64,000 nt of DNA. It comes from Phycisphaerae bacterium. Lineage in GTDB: Bacteria; Planctomycetota; Phycisphaerae; Sedimentisphaerales; Anaerobacaceae. Position numbers and translations under genes: made by a program. The DNA lies in NCBI GenBank assembly GCA_028714855.1, contig JAQTLP010000002.1, positions 186,001-250,000 on the forward strand. Reading direction: 5' to 3'. The stretch's first letter is position 1; each line of letters begins with the position of its first letter. The notes beneath the pieces were generated by a model. The model searched no databases, had not been told where the DNA came from, and saw only the letters and a list, made by a program, of their open reading frames with translations. Shown here one piece after another: positions 52,257-62,300 of this stretch.

Positions 52257-55200
52257 ATGAGCGATAGAATACAGTCAGACGCAACCATATCAGGCAAGGC
52301 GAGCCAGTACCAGCCTATACTGCCGCAGGACAAGCGGAGGTTTTATATAGGTATTGATGTTGGCTCAACCAGCAGTGATATAACTGTGCTGGATAGCGCC
52401 GGCAAGAGTGTTCTCTGTGATTACCGGCGCACCAAAGGCAAGCCTGTAGAAACAGTGCGATTACAATTAGACAGGATATTCAGGCAAATAAACCCTCTAA
52501 ATATCACCCTTGCTGTAGCAACTGGTTCAGCGGGCCGCTTTTTAGCTAAACTGTTGGATATTCCCTTTATAAACGAGGTCCCTGCCCAGGCGGCAGCTAT
52601 ATGTCATCTGTACCCGCAACTTCAGCAGGCAACTATAATTGAGATGGGCGGGCAAGACAGCAAACTGATTTTCTTGTCTGCCGAACAAGGCCGGGCCAGA
52701 GTGCGGGATTTCACCCTTAATACTGTTTGTGCCGCGGGGACAGGTTCGTTTCTTGACCAGCAGGCGCAACGGCTGGGTGTAAATATTGAGGGCGAGTTCG
52801 GCCGGATGGCGCTACAGAGCAAAGCCGTGCCGAGAATGGCCGGACGGTGTTCGGTTTTTGCAAAAAGCGATATGATTCATCTACAGCAGCAGGCAACCCC
52901 GAGCTGTGATATCATTGCTGGGTTATGCCTGGCGCTTGCGAGGAACTTAAAGGGTGACTTGGGCTGCGGCAGGGAATTTGTTAAGCCGATTATATTTACC
53001 GGCGGCGTGGCGGCCAACATCGGCGTCGTCAGGGCGCTGGAAAAAGTTTTTGAACTGCCGCAGGATGAACTTGTTGTTCCCAAAGAACACTTTTTTACCG
53101 GCGCTATTGGTGCGGTTCTTATTGCCAAGGAAAGAACCGGCTCCAACGGACAAATTCACCTTGAGAAAATTGATAGCTATCTGACACAACGAGGTTCAGC
53201 TTTAGAAGGTGCCCCCCGCCGTGGGGTGTTAGGCAGGCCGAGCTTGCCGTATCCCGATAGTCACGTTTACGAACATCTGCTCTCAAGCGCAACCGAGTCG
53301 ATAGAGGCGTATCTTGGTGTTGATGTCGGCTCTATTAGCACTAAAGCCGCTGTTGTTGATAACCAGAATCGCCTGCTCGCAAAGCATTATATGATGACCA
53401 CTGGCAATCCTCTCGAAGCTGTTCGGCAGACCCTCGACATTATCGGCAAAAAAGTCGGCGGAAAGGTGAACATCTGCGGTGCTGCCACTACAGGCTCGGG
53501 ACGCTATCTCATCGGCGACTTTATAGGGGCCGACGTTGTCATAAACGAAATCACCGCCCAGGCAAAAGGGGCTGCCATTGTTGACCCGATGGTCGACACG
53601 ATTTTTGAAATCGGCGGACAGGACAGCAAATATATCTCCCTCGAAAACGGCGTCGTAGTTGACTTCACTATGAACCACGCCTGTGCCGCGGGGACAGGCT
53701 CCTTTTTAGAAGAGCAGGCGCAACGCCTCGATATATCCATCGACCGGCAGTTTGCGGAACAGGCCTTCAGTTGTAGGGAGCCCGTGAAGCTGGGCGAACG
53801 CTGCACCGTCTTTATGGAATCCGACCTCCTCTGCTATCAGCAGCAGGGAGCCAAGACTAATGAGCTTGTCGCTGGCCTGAGCTATTCTATCGTCGAAAAT
53901 TATCTCAATCGCGTTGTCGGCAGGAGAAAAGTCGGCGAACATATCTGTTTCCAGGGCGGGACCGCTTTTAACAAGGCTGTCTGGGCTGCTTTCGAGACGG
54001 TTGTAGGAAAACCCGTTATGGTCCCCGACCATCACGAGGTGACAGGCGCCATTGGTGCTGCTGCCATCGCCGCTGGTCATATTAAGAAAAGCGAAGCAGC
54101 CAAAAGCAGCTTCAAAGGGTTCGAAAACGTCTGCTCCATTCAGTATCAGGTCGAATCCTTTACGTGCGAGCATTGTCCCAACCACTGCGAAATTAAAAAA
54201 GTACAACTCCCCGACACAGAACCGCTGTATTATGGCTCTCGGTGCGATAGGTACAACCTCAAGAAAAAAACAGCAAAGGCAAAAGGCCTTGACGCCTTCG
54301 AATACCGAAAGCAAATGTTGTTTGAATGTGCGGGTCTGAACGACAAGCCTTCTAAAAAGCAGTATACGAAGGTTTCTATAGGCATCCCTCTTGCGCTGAC
54401 AAATTGGCAGCTTTTACCGCTGTTCTCTCAGTTTTTTAAGGCGATGGGCTTCGATTGCATAATCTCCGGCAAAACCGACAAGCGAATAATTCGTATGGGC
54501 GTCGAATCTGTCAACGCTCAGCCGTGCTTTCCGGTCAAAGCCGCTTACGGTCATATTGCCGAGCTGATTGAAAAAAAGGTCGACTACATCTTCCTGCCGA
54601 GCATTGTTTCGATGACGGAAAGCTTCCCGCAGAATAAGTCCAATCAACTGTGTCCCTATGTCCAGTCGCTGGTTTATCAGGCGCAAACAGCCTTTGGCAA
54701 GAAACTCGGAGACACAAAAATTCTTACCACACCAATTCGTATGGGTGATGGACAAAAACTTTTACAAAAAAGCTTCATTGCTCTCGGCAGGACGCTGGGG
54801 GTTTCGGCGTCTTCTGCACGAAAGGCCCTCGAAAAGGGATTTGCAGCCCAGCAAAAGTTTGAGTCAGCCTTGCTGGATAAAGGCAAAGAAATTCTCGACC
54901 AGCTCGGGCCTGAACAGAAACTGTTCGTGCTTATCTCGCGCCCGTATAACGGCTGCGATGAAGGGCTTAACCTGCAACTTTCCAAAAAGTTCGATGAGCT
55001 TGGTGTCAGGGTAATACCTATTGATATGCTCGCCCTCGACGATACACCATTGACTGACCCGTTGCTTCACGAACAGGCTTACTGGTCGTATGGCCAGAAG
55101 ATTTTGAGAGCAGCCGAGATAATCAAAAGAGATCCGCGGCTTTTTGCGATATATCTATCCAACTTCAGCTGCGGGCCGGATTCATTCCTTCTGACGTTTT

Positions 55201-56624
55201 TCAAGGACATAATGGCACAAAAACCCTGCCTGCTGCTGGAGCTTGATGAACACTCTGCCGATGCCGGGGTAATTACCCGGCTCGAAGCCTTTCTCGACAG
55301 CTTGAAACATTATCATTCGTTGGAGAAAAAGCCACAGGCCAAGAAGCTGGCGATTCCGGAAGGAATTAGCCGCGAACGCACGCTGTATATTCCTTATATG
55401 AGCGATTGTGCTTATGGCGTCGTTGCCTGCTTTAAGGCTCATGGTCAGCCTGCGGAGGTTATGCCGCTGGCAGACGAAGCCGCCCTTTTGCAGGGAAGGC
55501 AATTTACCTCCGGGAAGGAATGCCTGCCCTGTGCTATTACCAGCGGCGATATGCTGAAGGTAATCAGGGCGAAGGGCTTCGATCCCGCCAAGGCCGCCTT
55601 TTTTATGCCTGCCTCTTCGGGCCCCTGCAGGTTTGGAATGTATAGCTGTCTCCACCGCCTTATCCTGAAATACGCCGGCGCAGAAGATGTCCCCGTCATC
55701 GCGCCGAACCAGGATAGCGGCTTCTACAGGGAATTCACCAAAGGCGTCGGCTCGAGCATGGGAAAGTTTATGAAGGACATCTGGATTTCCGTTAGCGGCA
55801 TAGATTTGCTGCGGAAACTTATTTTGCGCATCAGGCCTTTCGCTGCGGATTCGCGTCAGGCCCAGCGGGTCTATGACCAGTCCATCAGGCGATGGACGCA
55901 GGCCGTTGAAGGCCGCTTTAGTTTTTCCCAGATGCGCCGGCTGATGGAATCTATCGCAGGGGACTTTGCGGCTGTTAAGCTGAATGGCAGCACCCGAAAG
56001 CCTATGATCGGAATAGTTGGAGAAATTTATGTCCGCAGTCATCCCTTTGCCAATAGCAATATAATCGCCCGATTGGAAGAGCTCGGCGCCGTCTGCGACC
56101 TGGCCTCGCTGGCGGAGTGGATGTACTATACCAACTTCACAAGGAGTCTGTCGGCCAGACGTAAGGGCAATTATCGGGACTGGTTTACAAATGTCTTTCA
56201 GGACTATTTTCAGCGCAGGATTGAAAAGGCCCTCGCCGAGCCGTTGGAGAAAATGCTTCGGGCATCCGGCCTCTACAATCAATTGAGCTTGTCTGAAGGC
56301 CCGCTGGACTACATAATTGAACTGGCCAAACCCTACATACATCATTCGTTCGAGGGCGAAGCAATCCTTAGTGTAGGCAAAATGATAGAGTATCACCATC
56401 AGGGTTTCGGCGGCGTAGTCAATGCGATGCCGTTTAGCTGTATGCCCTCGACTATTGTCAATACTCAAACAAGACGGATAAGCGCCGATTGTGCCGACAT
56501 GCCGATTTTGAATTTGAGTTTCGACGGGCAGGAAGATTCTACATTGACCACACGCCTCGAGGCGTTTGTCGAACAAGTCCGCCAGCGACAGCCGCACGCA
56601 GCTGCACAAGTGGTTCACGCTTGA
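52257..56624 (+). CDS. Giant acyl-CoA dehydratase-activase-type protein (two BadF/HgdC ATPase domains plus C-terminal HgdB-like part)
   Basis: About 1455 residues. Two tandem ASKHA ATPase domains of the BadF/BadG/HgdC type are present (numbered from the GTG at 52218): the first starts FYIGIDVGSTSSDITVLD near 41, the second YLGVDVGSISTKAAVVD near 371. Each has the CAAGTGSFL(D/E)(E/Q)QAQRL motif, whose Cys ligates the bridging [4Fe-4S] cluster. A Cys cluster CxxC...C follows near 637-660. A DUF2229-like region and a 2-hydroxyacyl-CoA-dehydratase-like domain (CLPCAITSGDMLK near 1098, PASSGPCRFGMYSC) complete it. Such fused proteins occur in strict anaerobes; the reaction is generally unassigned. 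Start choice is open: the ATG at 52257 has AGGAG twelve bases upstream, the GTG at 52218 has AAGG. Confidence 0.88.
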   Translation: MSDRIQSDATISGKASQYQPILPQDKRRFYIGIDVGSTSSDITVLDSAGKSVLCDYRRTKGKPVETVRLQLDRIFRQINPLNITLAVATGSAGRFLAKLLDIPFINEVPAQAAAICHLYPQLQQATIIEMGGQDSKLIFLSAEQGRARVRDFTLNTVCAAGTGSFLDQQAQRLGVNIEGEFGRMALQSKAVPRMAGRCSVFAKSDMIHLQQQATPSCDIIAGLCLALARNLKGDLGCGREFVKPIIFTGGVAANIGVVRALEKVFELPQDELVVPKEHFFTGAIGAVLIAKERTGSNGQIHLEKIDSYLTQRGSALEGAPRRGVLGRPSLPYPDSHVYEHLLSSATESIEAYLGVDVGSISTKAAVVDNQNRLLAKHYMMTTGNPLEAVRQTLDIIGKKVGGKVNICGAATTGSGRYLIGDFIGADVVINEITAQAKGAAIVDPMVDTIFEIGGQDSKYISLENGVVVDFTMNHACAAGTGSFLEEQAQRLDISIDRQFAEQAFSCREPVKLGERCTVFMESDLLCYQQQGAKTNELVAGLSYSIVENYLNRVVGRRKVGEHICFQGGTAFNKAVWAAFETVVGKPVMVPDHHEVTGAIGAAAIAAGHIKKSEAAKSSFKGFENVCSIQYQVESFTCEHCPNHCEIKKVQLPDTEPLYYGSRCDRYNLKKKTAKAKGLDAFEYRKQMLFECAGLNDKPSKKQYTKVSIGIPLALTNWQLLPLFSQFFKAMGFDCIISGKTDKRIIRMGVESVNAQPCFPVKAAYGHIAELIEKKVDYIFLPSIVSMTESFPQNKSNQLCPYVQSLVYQAQTAFGKKLGDTKILTTPIRMGDGQKLLQKSFIALGRTLGVSASSARKALEKGFAAQQKFESALLDKGKEILDQLGPEQKLFVLISRPYNGCDEGLNLQLSKKFDELGVRVIPIDMLALDDTPLTDPLLHEQAYWSYGQKILRAAEIIKRDPRLFAIYLSNFSCGPDSFLLTFFKDIMAQKPCLLLELDEHSADAGVITRLEAFLDSLKHYHSLEKKPQAKKLAIPEGISRERTLYIPYMSDCAYGVVACFKAHGQPAEVMPLADEAALLQGRQFTSGKECLPCAITSGDMLKVIRAKGFDPAKAAFFMPASSGPCRFGMYSCLHRLILKYAGAEDVPVIAPNQDSGFYREFTKGVGSSMGKFMKDIWISVSGIDLLRKLILRIRPFAADSRQAQRVYDQSIRRWTQAVEGRFSFSQMRRLMESIAGDFAAVKLNGSTRKPMIGIVGEIYVRSHPFANSNIIARLEELGAVCDLASLAEWMYYTNFTRSLSARRKGNYRDWFTNVFQDYFQRRIEKALAEPLEKMLRASGLYNQLSLSEGPLDYIIELAKPYIHHSFEGEAILSVGKMIEYHHQGFGGVVNAMPFSCMPSTIVNTQTRRISADCADMPILNLSFDGQEDSTLTTRLEAFVEQVRQRQPHAAAQVVHA

Positions 56625-56670
56625 TAAAATTGGCTTTGTTTTGCATAATTTATTGTTTTTGATTGATTGA
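56625..56670 (-). repeat. Dispersed repeat (second full copy) abutting the activase stop codon
   Basis: Directly after the TGA comes TAAAATTGGCTTTGTTT, identical to the 17 bases that begin with the purE stop codon on the minus strand at 39913-39929. The minus strand continues as in 39783-39826 (ATTATGCAAAAC and an upstream ATCAATCAAAA). Confidence 0.65.
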
Positions 56671-56987
56671 ATTTGAGCCACAAAGGCACTAAGGCACAAA
56701 AGGACAAAGTAAAGTTTTTGGTTTTTCATAACGTAGTACCTCCTTTCTATAAATAGGGCAGACTTGCGCGATTGATGCGAAAATTCCGGAACTTTCAGGA
56801 ATGTGATTTTGGCTAAGTCGTTGCGGGAAAAGGAGTAAAAATTTTTGAGAAAAATGGATTTTTGCTTTTACCTCCCTGCGCATTTGGTTGAAAAATTTCT
56901 GTAAGCCACGGATGGACACAGATTTACACTGTTTTTTGACGCAGATTGCGCAAAGGGCGCAGAGGAAAATTTAGGCACAAGTAAGGG
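56671..56987. other. Intergenic region with generic dispersed repeats
   Basis: The stretch GAGCCACAAAGGCACTAAGG (56675-56694) and the pair CCACGGATGGACACAGATTT / GGGCGCAGAGG (56906-56965) belong to repeat types often seen between genes in environmental genomes. Open frames here are products of these repeats. Nothing else is recognised. Confidence 0.5.
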
Positions 56988-59150
56988 CTAAAAGGTTTCG
57001 AGCCAGTTGTCGCAGAGAACGGCAAGGTCGGAGGAGTCAACGATGCCATCGCCGGCAGGCGGCGGGGCAATGTCGGCCGAGGGAACACTAGGTGATTGCA
57101 GCCATTGAGAGGCCAGTATCGCAAAATCTACAAAATCAACATCACTATCTCCATCGATGTCTTCAGGGTTGACAAAAGGAGAATAGTGATAACCCATATT
57201 GACGATTCCAACATCGCATACTCTGTCTGTTCGCGTCGTAAATACATCCATTCCTAAATTTGCTGACGTATCGCTTCCTGCATTGACGCAAGGACTGTCA
57301 AAGGCCTGTCCAGATGCTATCTGACTGAGGTAATAATTGCCACCGGGCCCCGCTACAAAACAAGGGTCGGCATTGATGTTGCCTGTTCCTTCCCAGCCAC
57401 CCTGAACGTCGGAGAAAGTAACGACTGCAGGGCTTTCATCATCATATATTAGCGCTCCGTGTATTTGTTCTCCTATTGGTGCGGTATTACCCCAGAGTAT
57501 ACAGTTTGTTATTATCGGGCTGCTGTAGTAGGAGTTGTACATTCCGCCGCCGTTTACTGTTGCCGAGTTGCCTGCAAATGTGCAGTTGGTCATATTCGGG
57601 CTGCTGGAACTGTAGTTGTACATTCCGCCGCCCCTCTCGGATGCCGTATTGCTACTGAATATACAGTTGGTCATATTCGGGCTACTGGAGTTGTAGTTAT
57701 ACATCCCGCCGCCGCCGAATCCTGCCGAGTTGCCGCTGAAGATGCAGTTGGTTAATGTCGGGCTGCAATCGTAGTTTGCCATCCCGCCGCCCCTGTCGGA
57801 TGCCGTATTACTACTGAAATTGCAGTTGGTTATCGTCGGGCTGCCATTGCGGTTATACATCCCGCCGCCCCTATCGGATGCCGTATTGCTACTGAAATTG
57901 CAGTTGGTTAAAGTCGGGTCGCTGTAGTAATTGTACAAACCGCCGCCGAGGCCTGCCGAGTTACTGCTGAAAGTGCAGTTAGTCAATATTGAGTCGCTGT
58001 AGGAGTTGTATACCCCGCCGTCTGAGTTGCCGCTGAAGGTGCAGTTTGTTATGGTCGGGTTGTTGCTACAGTCATTGAGTATGCCAGATCCAGAGTTATC
58101 GCTGAAGGTGCAGTTTGTTATGGTCGGGTTGTTGCTACAGTCATTGAGTATGCCAGATCCAGAGTTACCGCTGAAAGAGCAGTTTGTAATGACCGGGCTG
58201 CCACCTTCATTATACATTCCACCACCATAGCCGGTGGAATTATTACTGAATGTGCAATCTGTTGCTGTTGTGTCACTGCCATGACTTTTTATTGCTCCGC
58301 CGTATTCTGCTGAATTGCCACTGAAAGAACAGTTGGTTACTGTCGCATCACAGTATTTATTTAATATTCCACCGCCGGTGCTACTGTCTGCCGAGTTACC
58401 TATAAAGGAACAGCCGTTTATTACCAGACTGCAATTGGCATTGTACAATCCGCCACCACCATAATAAGAGCTATACACAGAGGCTGAGTTTTCTATAAAT
58501 GTGCAGTTGGTTATTGGTAGGCTGCTGCTACTGTACCCTACGTTGTATATACCGCCGCCGGAGTCGGACGCCGAGTTACCTATAAAGGTGCAGTTGGTTA
58601 CAGTGGGGCTGCTGTAGCAAGAATAAATGCCACCGCCACAGTCGCTTGCCGAGTTGTTGATGAAGGTGCAGTTGGTTATGGTCGGGCTGCTATAGTAGGA
58701 ATAAATGCCACCACCCGAATCAGATGAGTTGTTGGTGAAAACACAGTTAGTAATTGTCGGGCTATTATTAGTGCCACAGGAGACAGCGCTTCCTATGGCG
58801 TTTGTAATTGTAAATCCGGAAAGTATGGAATTACTTATTAGATCTCTATAACTGAAACTAAATCCTAAGCCATTGTTATTACAATCAATAATAGTATGGG
58901 CGACTACGCAGGGGTCAGCCGGGTTGATACTGCGAACTGTAATATCTTTGTCGAAAAAATAGATGTCAAAATTGCCTTCGCCTGTGTAGGTGCCTGGGAA
59001 AACGAGGACGACATCCCCATCCGATGCCGCATCAATCGCGGCCTGAATGGTTGAATAATCGCCCGGGACGTATAGTGTCGCGGCTGCTGCCATACCTGCA
59101 AATAGAAAGATACCCCCTAACAGAATTGTAAAAAATGCCGAAATCCTCAC
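56988..59150 (-). CDS. Secreted right-handed beta-helix protein with dockerin-like C-terminus
   Basis: The protein has 720 residues. A signal peptide (about 1-24, ending AAAA-T) is followed by LYVPGDYSTIQAAIDAASDGDVV, the usual entry to a pectate-lyase-type beta-helix. About 20 repeats of the form NCTFSGNSA...GGGMYN..SSPTITN fill residues 110-590, similar to chlamydial polymorphic outer-membrane repeats. A 570-650 segment (GPGGNYYLSQIASGQAFDSPCVNAG and VGIVNMGYHYSP) precedes a dockerin-like tail with two Ca-binding loops (DIDGDSDVDFVDFAILASQWL and the GDGIVDSSDLAVLCDNWL pair). It is probably surface-exposed, binding or degrading polysaccharide; enzymatic residues cannot be identified. Convergent with the activase gene. 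Confidence 0.87.
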   Translation of the reverse strand: MRISAFFTILLGGIFLFAGMAAAATLYVPGDYSTIQAAIDAASDGDVVLVFPGTYTGEGNFDIYFFDKDITVRSINPADPCVVAHTIIDCNNNGLGFSFSYRDLISNSILSGFTITNAIGSAVSCGTNNSPTITNCVFTNNSSDSGGGIYSYYSSPTITNCTFINNSASDCGGGIYSCYSSPTVTNCTFIGNSASDSGGGIYNVGYSSSSLPITNCTFIENSASVYSSYYGGGGLYNANCSLVINGCSFIGNSADSSTGGGILNKYCDATVTNCSFSGNSAEYGGAIKSHGSDTTATDCTFSNNSTGYGGGMYNEGGSPVITNCSFSGNSGSGILNDCSNNPTITNCTFSDNSGSGILNDCSNNPTITNCTFSGNSDGGVYNSYSDSILTNCTFSSNSAGLGGGLYNYYSDPTLTNCNFSSNTASDRGGGMYNRNGSPTITNCNFSSNTASDRGGGMANYDCSPTLTNCIFSGNSAGFGGGGMYNYNSSSPNMTNCIFSSNTASERGGGMYNYSSSSPNMTNCTFAGNSATVNGGGMYNSYYSSPIITNCILWGNTAPIGEQIHGALIYDDESPAVVTFSDVQGGWEGTGNINADPCFVAGPGGNYYLSQIASGQAFDSPCVNAGSDTSANLGMDVFTTRTDRVCDVGIVNMGYHYSPFVNPEDIDGDSDVDFVDFAILASQWLQSPSVPSADIAPPPAGDGIVDSSDLAVLCDNWLETF
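58024..58161 (-). repeat. 69-bp tandem duplication in the beta-helix gene
   Basis: 58024-58092 and 58093-58161 are near-identical 69-base units (23 codons, one coil of the helix), differing at only a couple of bases. This indicates recent unit duplication that keeps the frame. Confidence 0.85.
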
Positions 59151-59370
59151 TTTTGTAACCTCCTAAATTAGATAGGGACTAAAATATATGATTTAGGCCG
59201 AAAAGTCAAGAAAAAAGATGCATAACCCCCGGTACCTATGGCATGGCATAGCCATAAAACCGGGGGCTAAATATTGCGTCGCCGTTCCGGCGACGGCTAA
59301 ACACTCTGGATTCCTGTTTTCACAGGAATAACAAAGGGGATTGCCACGGCCTATGGTTTCGCAATGACAG
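59151..59370. repeat. Intergenic palindromic repeats before mfd
   Basis: GGATTCCTGTTTTCACAGGAAT (arms ATTCCTGT and ACAGGAAT) at about 59308-59329 and an ATTGCCACGG...CGCAATGAC element at about 59340-59368 are dispersed-palindrome types. The second ends two bases before the mfd start codon. The beta-helix gene starts at 59150 on the other strand. Confidence 0.55.
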
Positions 59371-62300
59371 ATGGCGGATAAAGTTGCCAGAGGGGTGGGT
59401 TTTGCGTTAGAATATAAGGCAGTGGAGCTTAGGCGAGATAAGTCTATTCGTGAGATAATCTCCCGGCTGAAGACCGCAAAAGGCAACGAAGGGGCGGTAA
59501 AAGTCGAGGGGACGTGGGGGTCGTTCGCGCCGCTATTGGCGGCTTACATATCAAAGGAGCTCGGCCGGCCGATTTTGTATATTCGTCCGCATATTGATGA
59601 CGCCGATAAGGCCGCTGACGATTTGCATACCTTCGGGGCTGAACAAATAGAAACCCTGCCCGCATGGGAAGGCGAAGAAGAGCTGGCGGACGCAACTGAT
59701 GAAATCAGGACGGAAAGACTGAAACTCGTGTCTCGTGTCTCGGCCCTCGTCGCTCGGAAAAACAAAGGGCAGCTTATCATTCCGACATCGATACAGGCGA
59801 TTTGCCAGCCGATACCAAAGCCGCAGGCGATGGAAAAAAGCTGCCTTCAATTGCAGATAGATAAGATAGTACCGCTTGAACAGGTTGTTGAGTGGCTGGT
59901 TGGAAATGGATTCGAGGGTGTGGAGAGGGTTGATTTGCCGGGGCAGTTCGCGCGCCGCGGCGGAATTGTCGATATCTATGCGCCGCTACTGGATTCCCGC
60001 TTGCGCGGGAATGACAAAGAGAGCGATTGTGCTCAAGCGATAAGGGTCGAATTCTTCGGTGACACAATAGAGAGCATCCGAGAAATAAATCTGGATACGC
60101 AGCGGTCGAGCCAGCAAATAAAAGAGGTCAACATTCTTTCGGCTGTGTGCGGTGCCGCCGTTGAAGAAAGGGAGCTTTTCGTTAATATCCTGCCGCAGGA
60201 CACCATAATAATTCTCGAAGAGCCGAACGATATCGAAGAGGTCGCGAACGTATTTAGGCAGCGTGCTGAAAAAGCCGAGCGGCTTTACGATTGGCAGGAT
60301 ATTTACAAAGCGATAACAAAATTCACACAACTGCACATCTGCAGATTTGCCACAGCGACACAAGACGAATTTCTTAAGGTCGATATTAAAAGCGTGCAGC
60401 GGTTTCAGCACAGGGCCGCTTCATTATGGGCGGGGCATAAGGAGGCCTTGCAGGAATTAGTCAGCGAGGCGAAAGAAGGAAAGAAGGTCTGCCTCTACTG
60501 CGAAAGCTCTGCCGAGAACAAGCGGATAACTGAAATTATAACCGAGGGCGGCGAAAGTGTGCCGGCGAACTTTAAACTGCTGCAGGGATTCGTCCATCAG
60601 GGATTCGTCATAAACTTTCTCAACACAATCATAATAAGCCACCACGAGCTGTTCGGCCAATATGCGCTGCGGAGACGGCCGCGGATGGTGCAGGCGGGGG
60701 CACCGGTGGATACGCTCGCGGATTTACAGGCGGGCGACTACGTGGTGCACGCCTCTTACGGCATCGGTAAGTTTCTGGGAGCAAAAACCATACAGGAAAA
60801 AGGCGGCACGTCGGAATATCTCACGATTGAATACGCCGACGGTGCGAAAGTCCAGGTCTCTGTCCGCAATATCGCCTTGGTGCAAAAGTTCATAGGAACA
60901 ACTCCGAAACGGCCGAAGCTCAGCAAAATCGGCTCGAAGAGATGGCAGAGGCAAAAAGAAAAAGTCGCGCGTTCTGTTCAGGACCTTGCCGGCGAGCTGC
61001 TTGAGGTTCAGGCACAGCGTCAGGCAAAAGGCGGGATTGCGTTCGGGGCAGACTCCGCCTGGCAGGCCGAATTCGAAGAGTCGTTCCCTTATCAGGAAAC
61101 GCCCGACCAGACCGTAGCCTCCGAACAAATCAAGGCGGATATGCGGGAGCCTGTGGCGATGGACAGGCTCCTGTGCGGCGACGTGGGCTACGGCAAGACA
61201 GAGCTTGCGATGCGTGCAGCGTTTAAGGCGGTGGAGAACGGAAAGCAGGCAGCCGTGCTTGTGCCTACCACCGTACTGTGTGTGCAGCACGGTAGGACTT
61301 TTACCGAACGCTTCGCCGATTTCCCGATTAGCGTCGAGGTCCTCAACCGCTTCAAGACAACAAAGCAGGTGAAAGACATTATCTCGCGGACAAAACGCGG
61401 CAGGGTCGATGTGCTGATAGGGACACACCGGCTTTTGAGCAAAGATGTGGGCTTTAAAGACCTCGGGCTTTTAATCATCGACGAGGAACAGCGGTTCGGC
61501 GTCACAGACAAGGAAAAGCTCAAAAGACTGCGCTTCGACGTCGATGTCCTCACAATGACGGCCACGCCGATTCCGAGGACGCTGCACCTGTCGCTATTGG
61601 GCCTGCGCGATATAAGCTCGCTGACAACTCCGCCGCTGGATAGAAGAAGCATAGTAACGACCGTAACCGCCTACAACGATGAGCTTATAAAAAAAGCAAT
61701 CTTCCGGGAATTAAATCGCCAGGGACAAGTGTTCTTCCTGCACAATAGAGTTAAGACCATCGAGAAAAAAGCGTGGGAAATCCAAAAGCTGATTGGTGAC
61801 GCAAAGGTCGCCATCGCACATGGGCAAATGGCCAAGAGCGAGCTCGAAAAAGCGATGATAGATTTTGTGCTCGGCAAAACAGACGTGCTCGTGTGCACGA
61901 CAATTATCGAATCCGGCCTGGACATCCCGAACGCTAACACGATTTTTATAAACGATGCTGACCGGTTCGGCCTGGCAGAGCTGCATCAGCTTCGCGGCAG
62001 GGTGGGCAGGTATAAACACCGGGCTTTCGCGTATATGCTGCTGCCGGCCTCAAGACCGATTACGCCGACCGCCGCGAAACGACTCAAGGCCATCGAAGAT
62101 TACTCGCACTTGGGCGCGGGTTTTAGAATCGCGCTTCGAGACCTCGAGATTCGCGGCGCGGGCAATATATTGGGGGCCGAGCAATCAGGCCACATTCAAA
62201 TGGTGGGTTACCAGATGTACTGCGACTTGTTGGCAGATACCGTCAGGAAACTAAAGAATGAGCCCGCCGAAGCCGAACCTGCCGCTGTTATCGATTTGGG

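Noticed and set aside
55182-56729. 515-codon frame on the minus strand across the activase gene
   Set aside because: It is the shadow of the strongly supported activase frame; its N-terminal codons come from a dispersed repeat.
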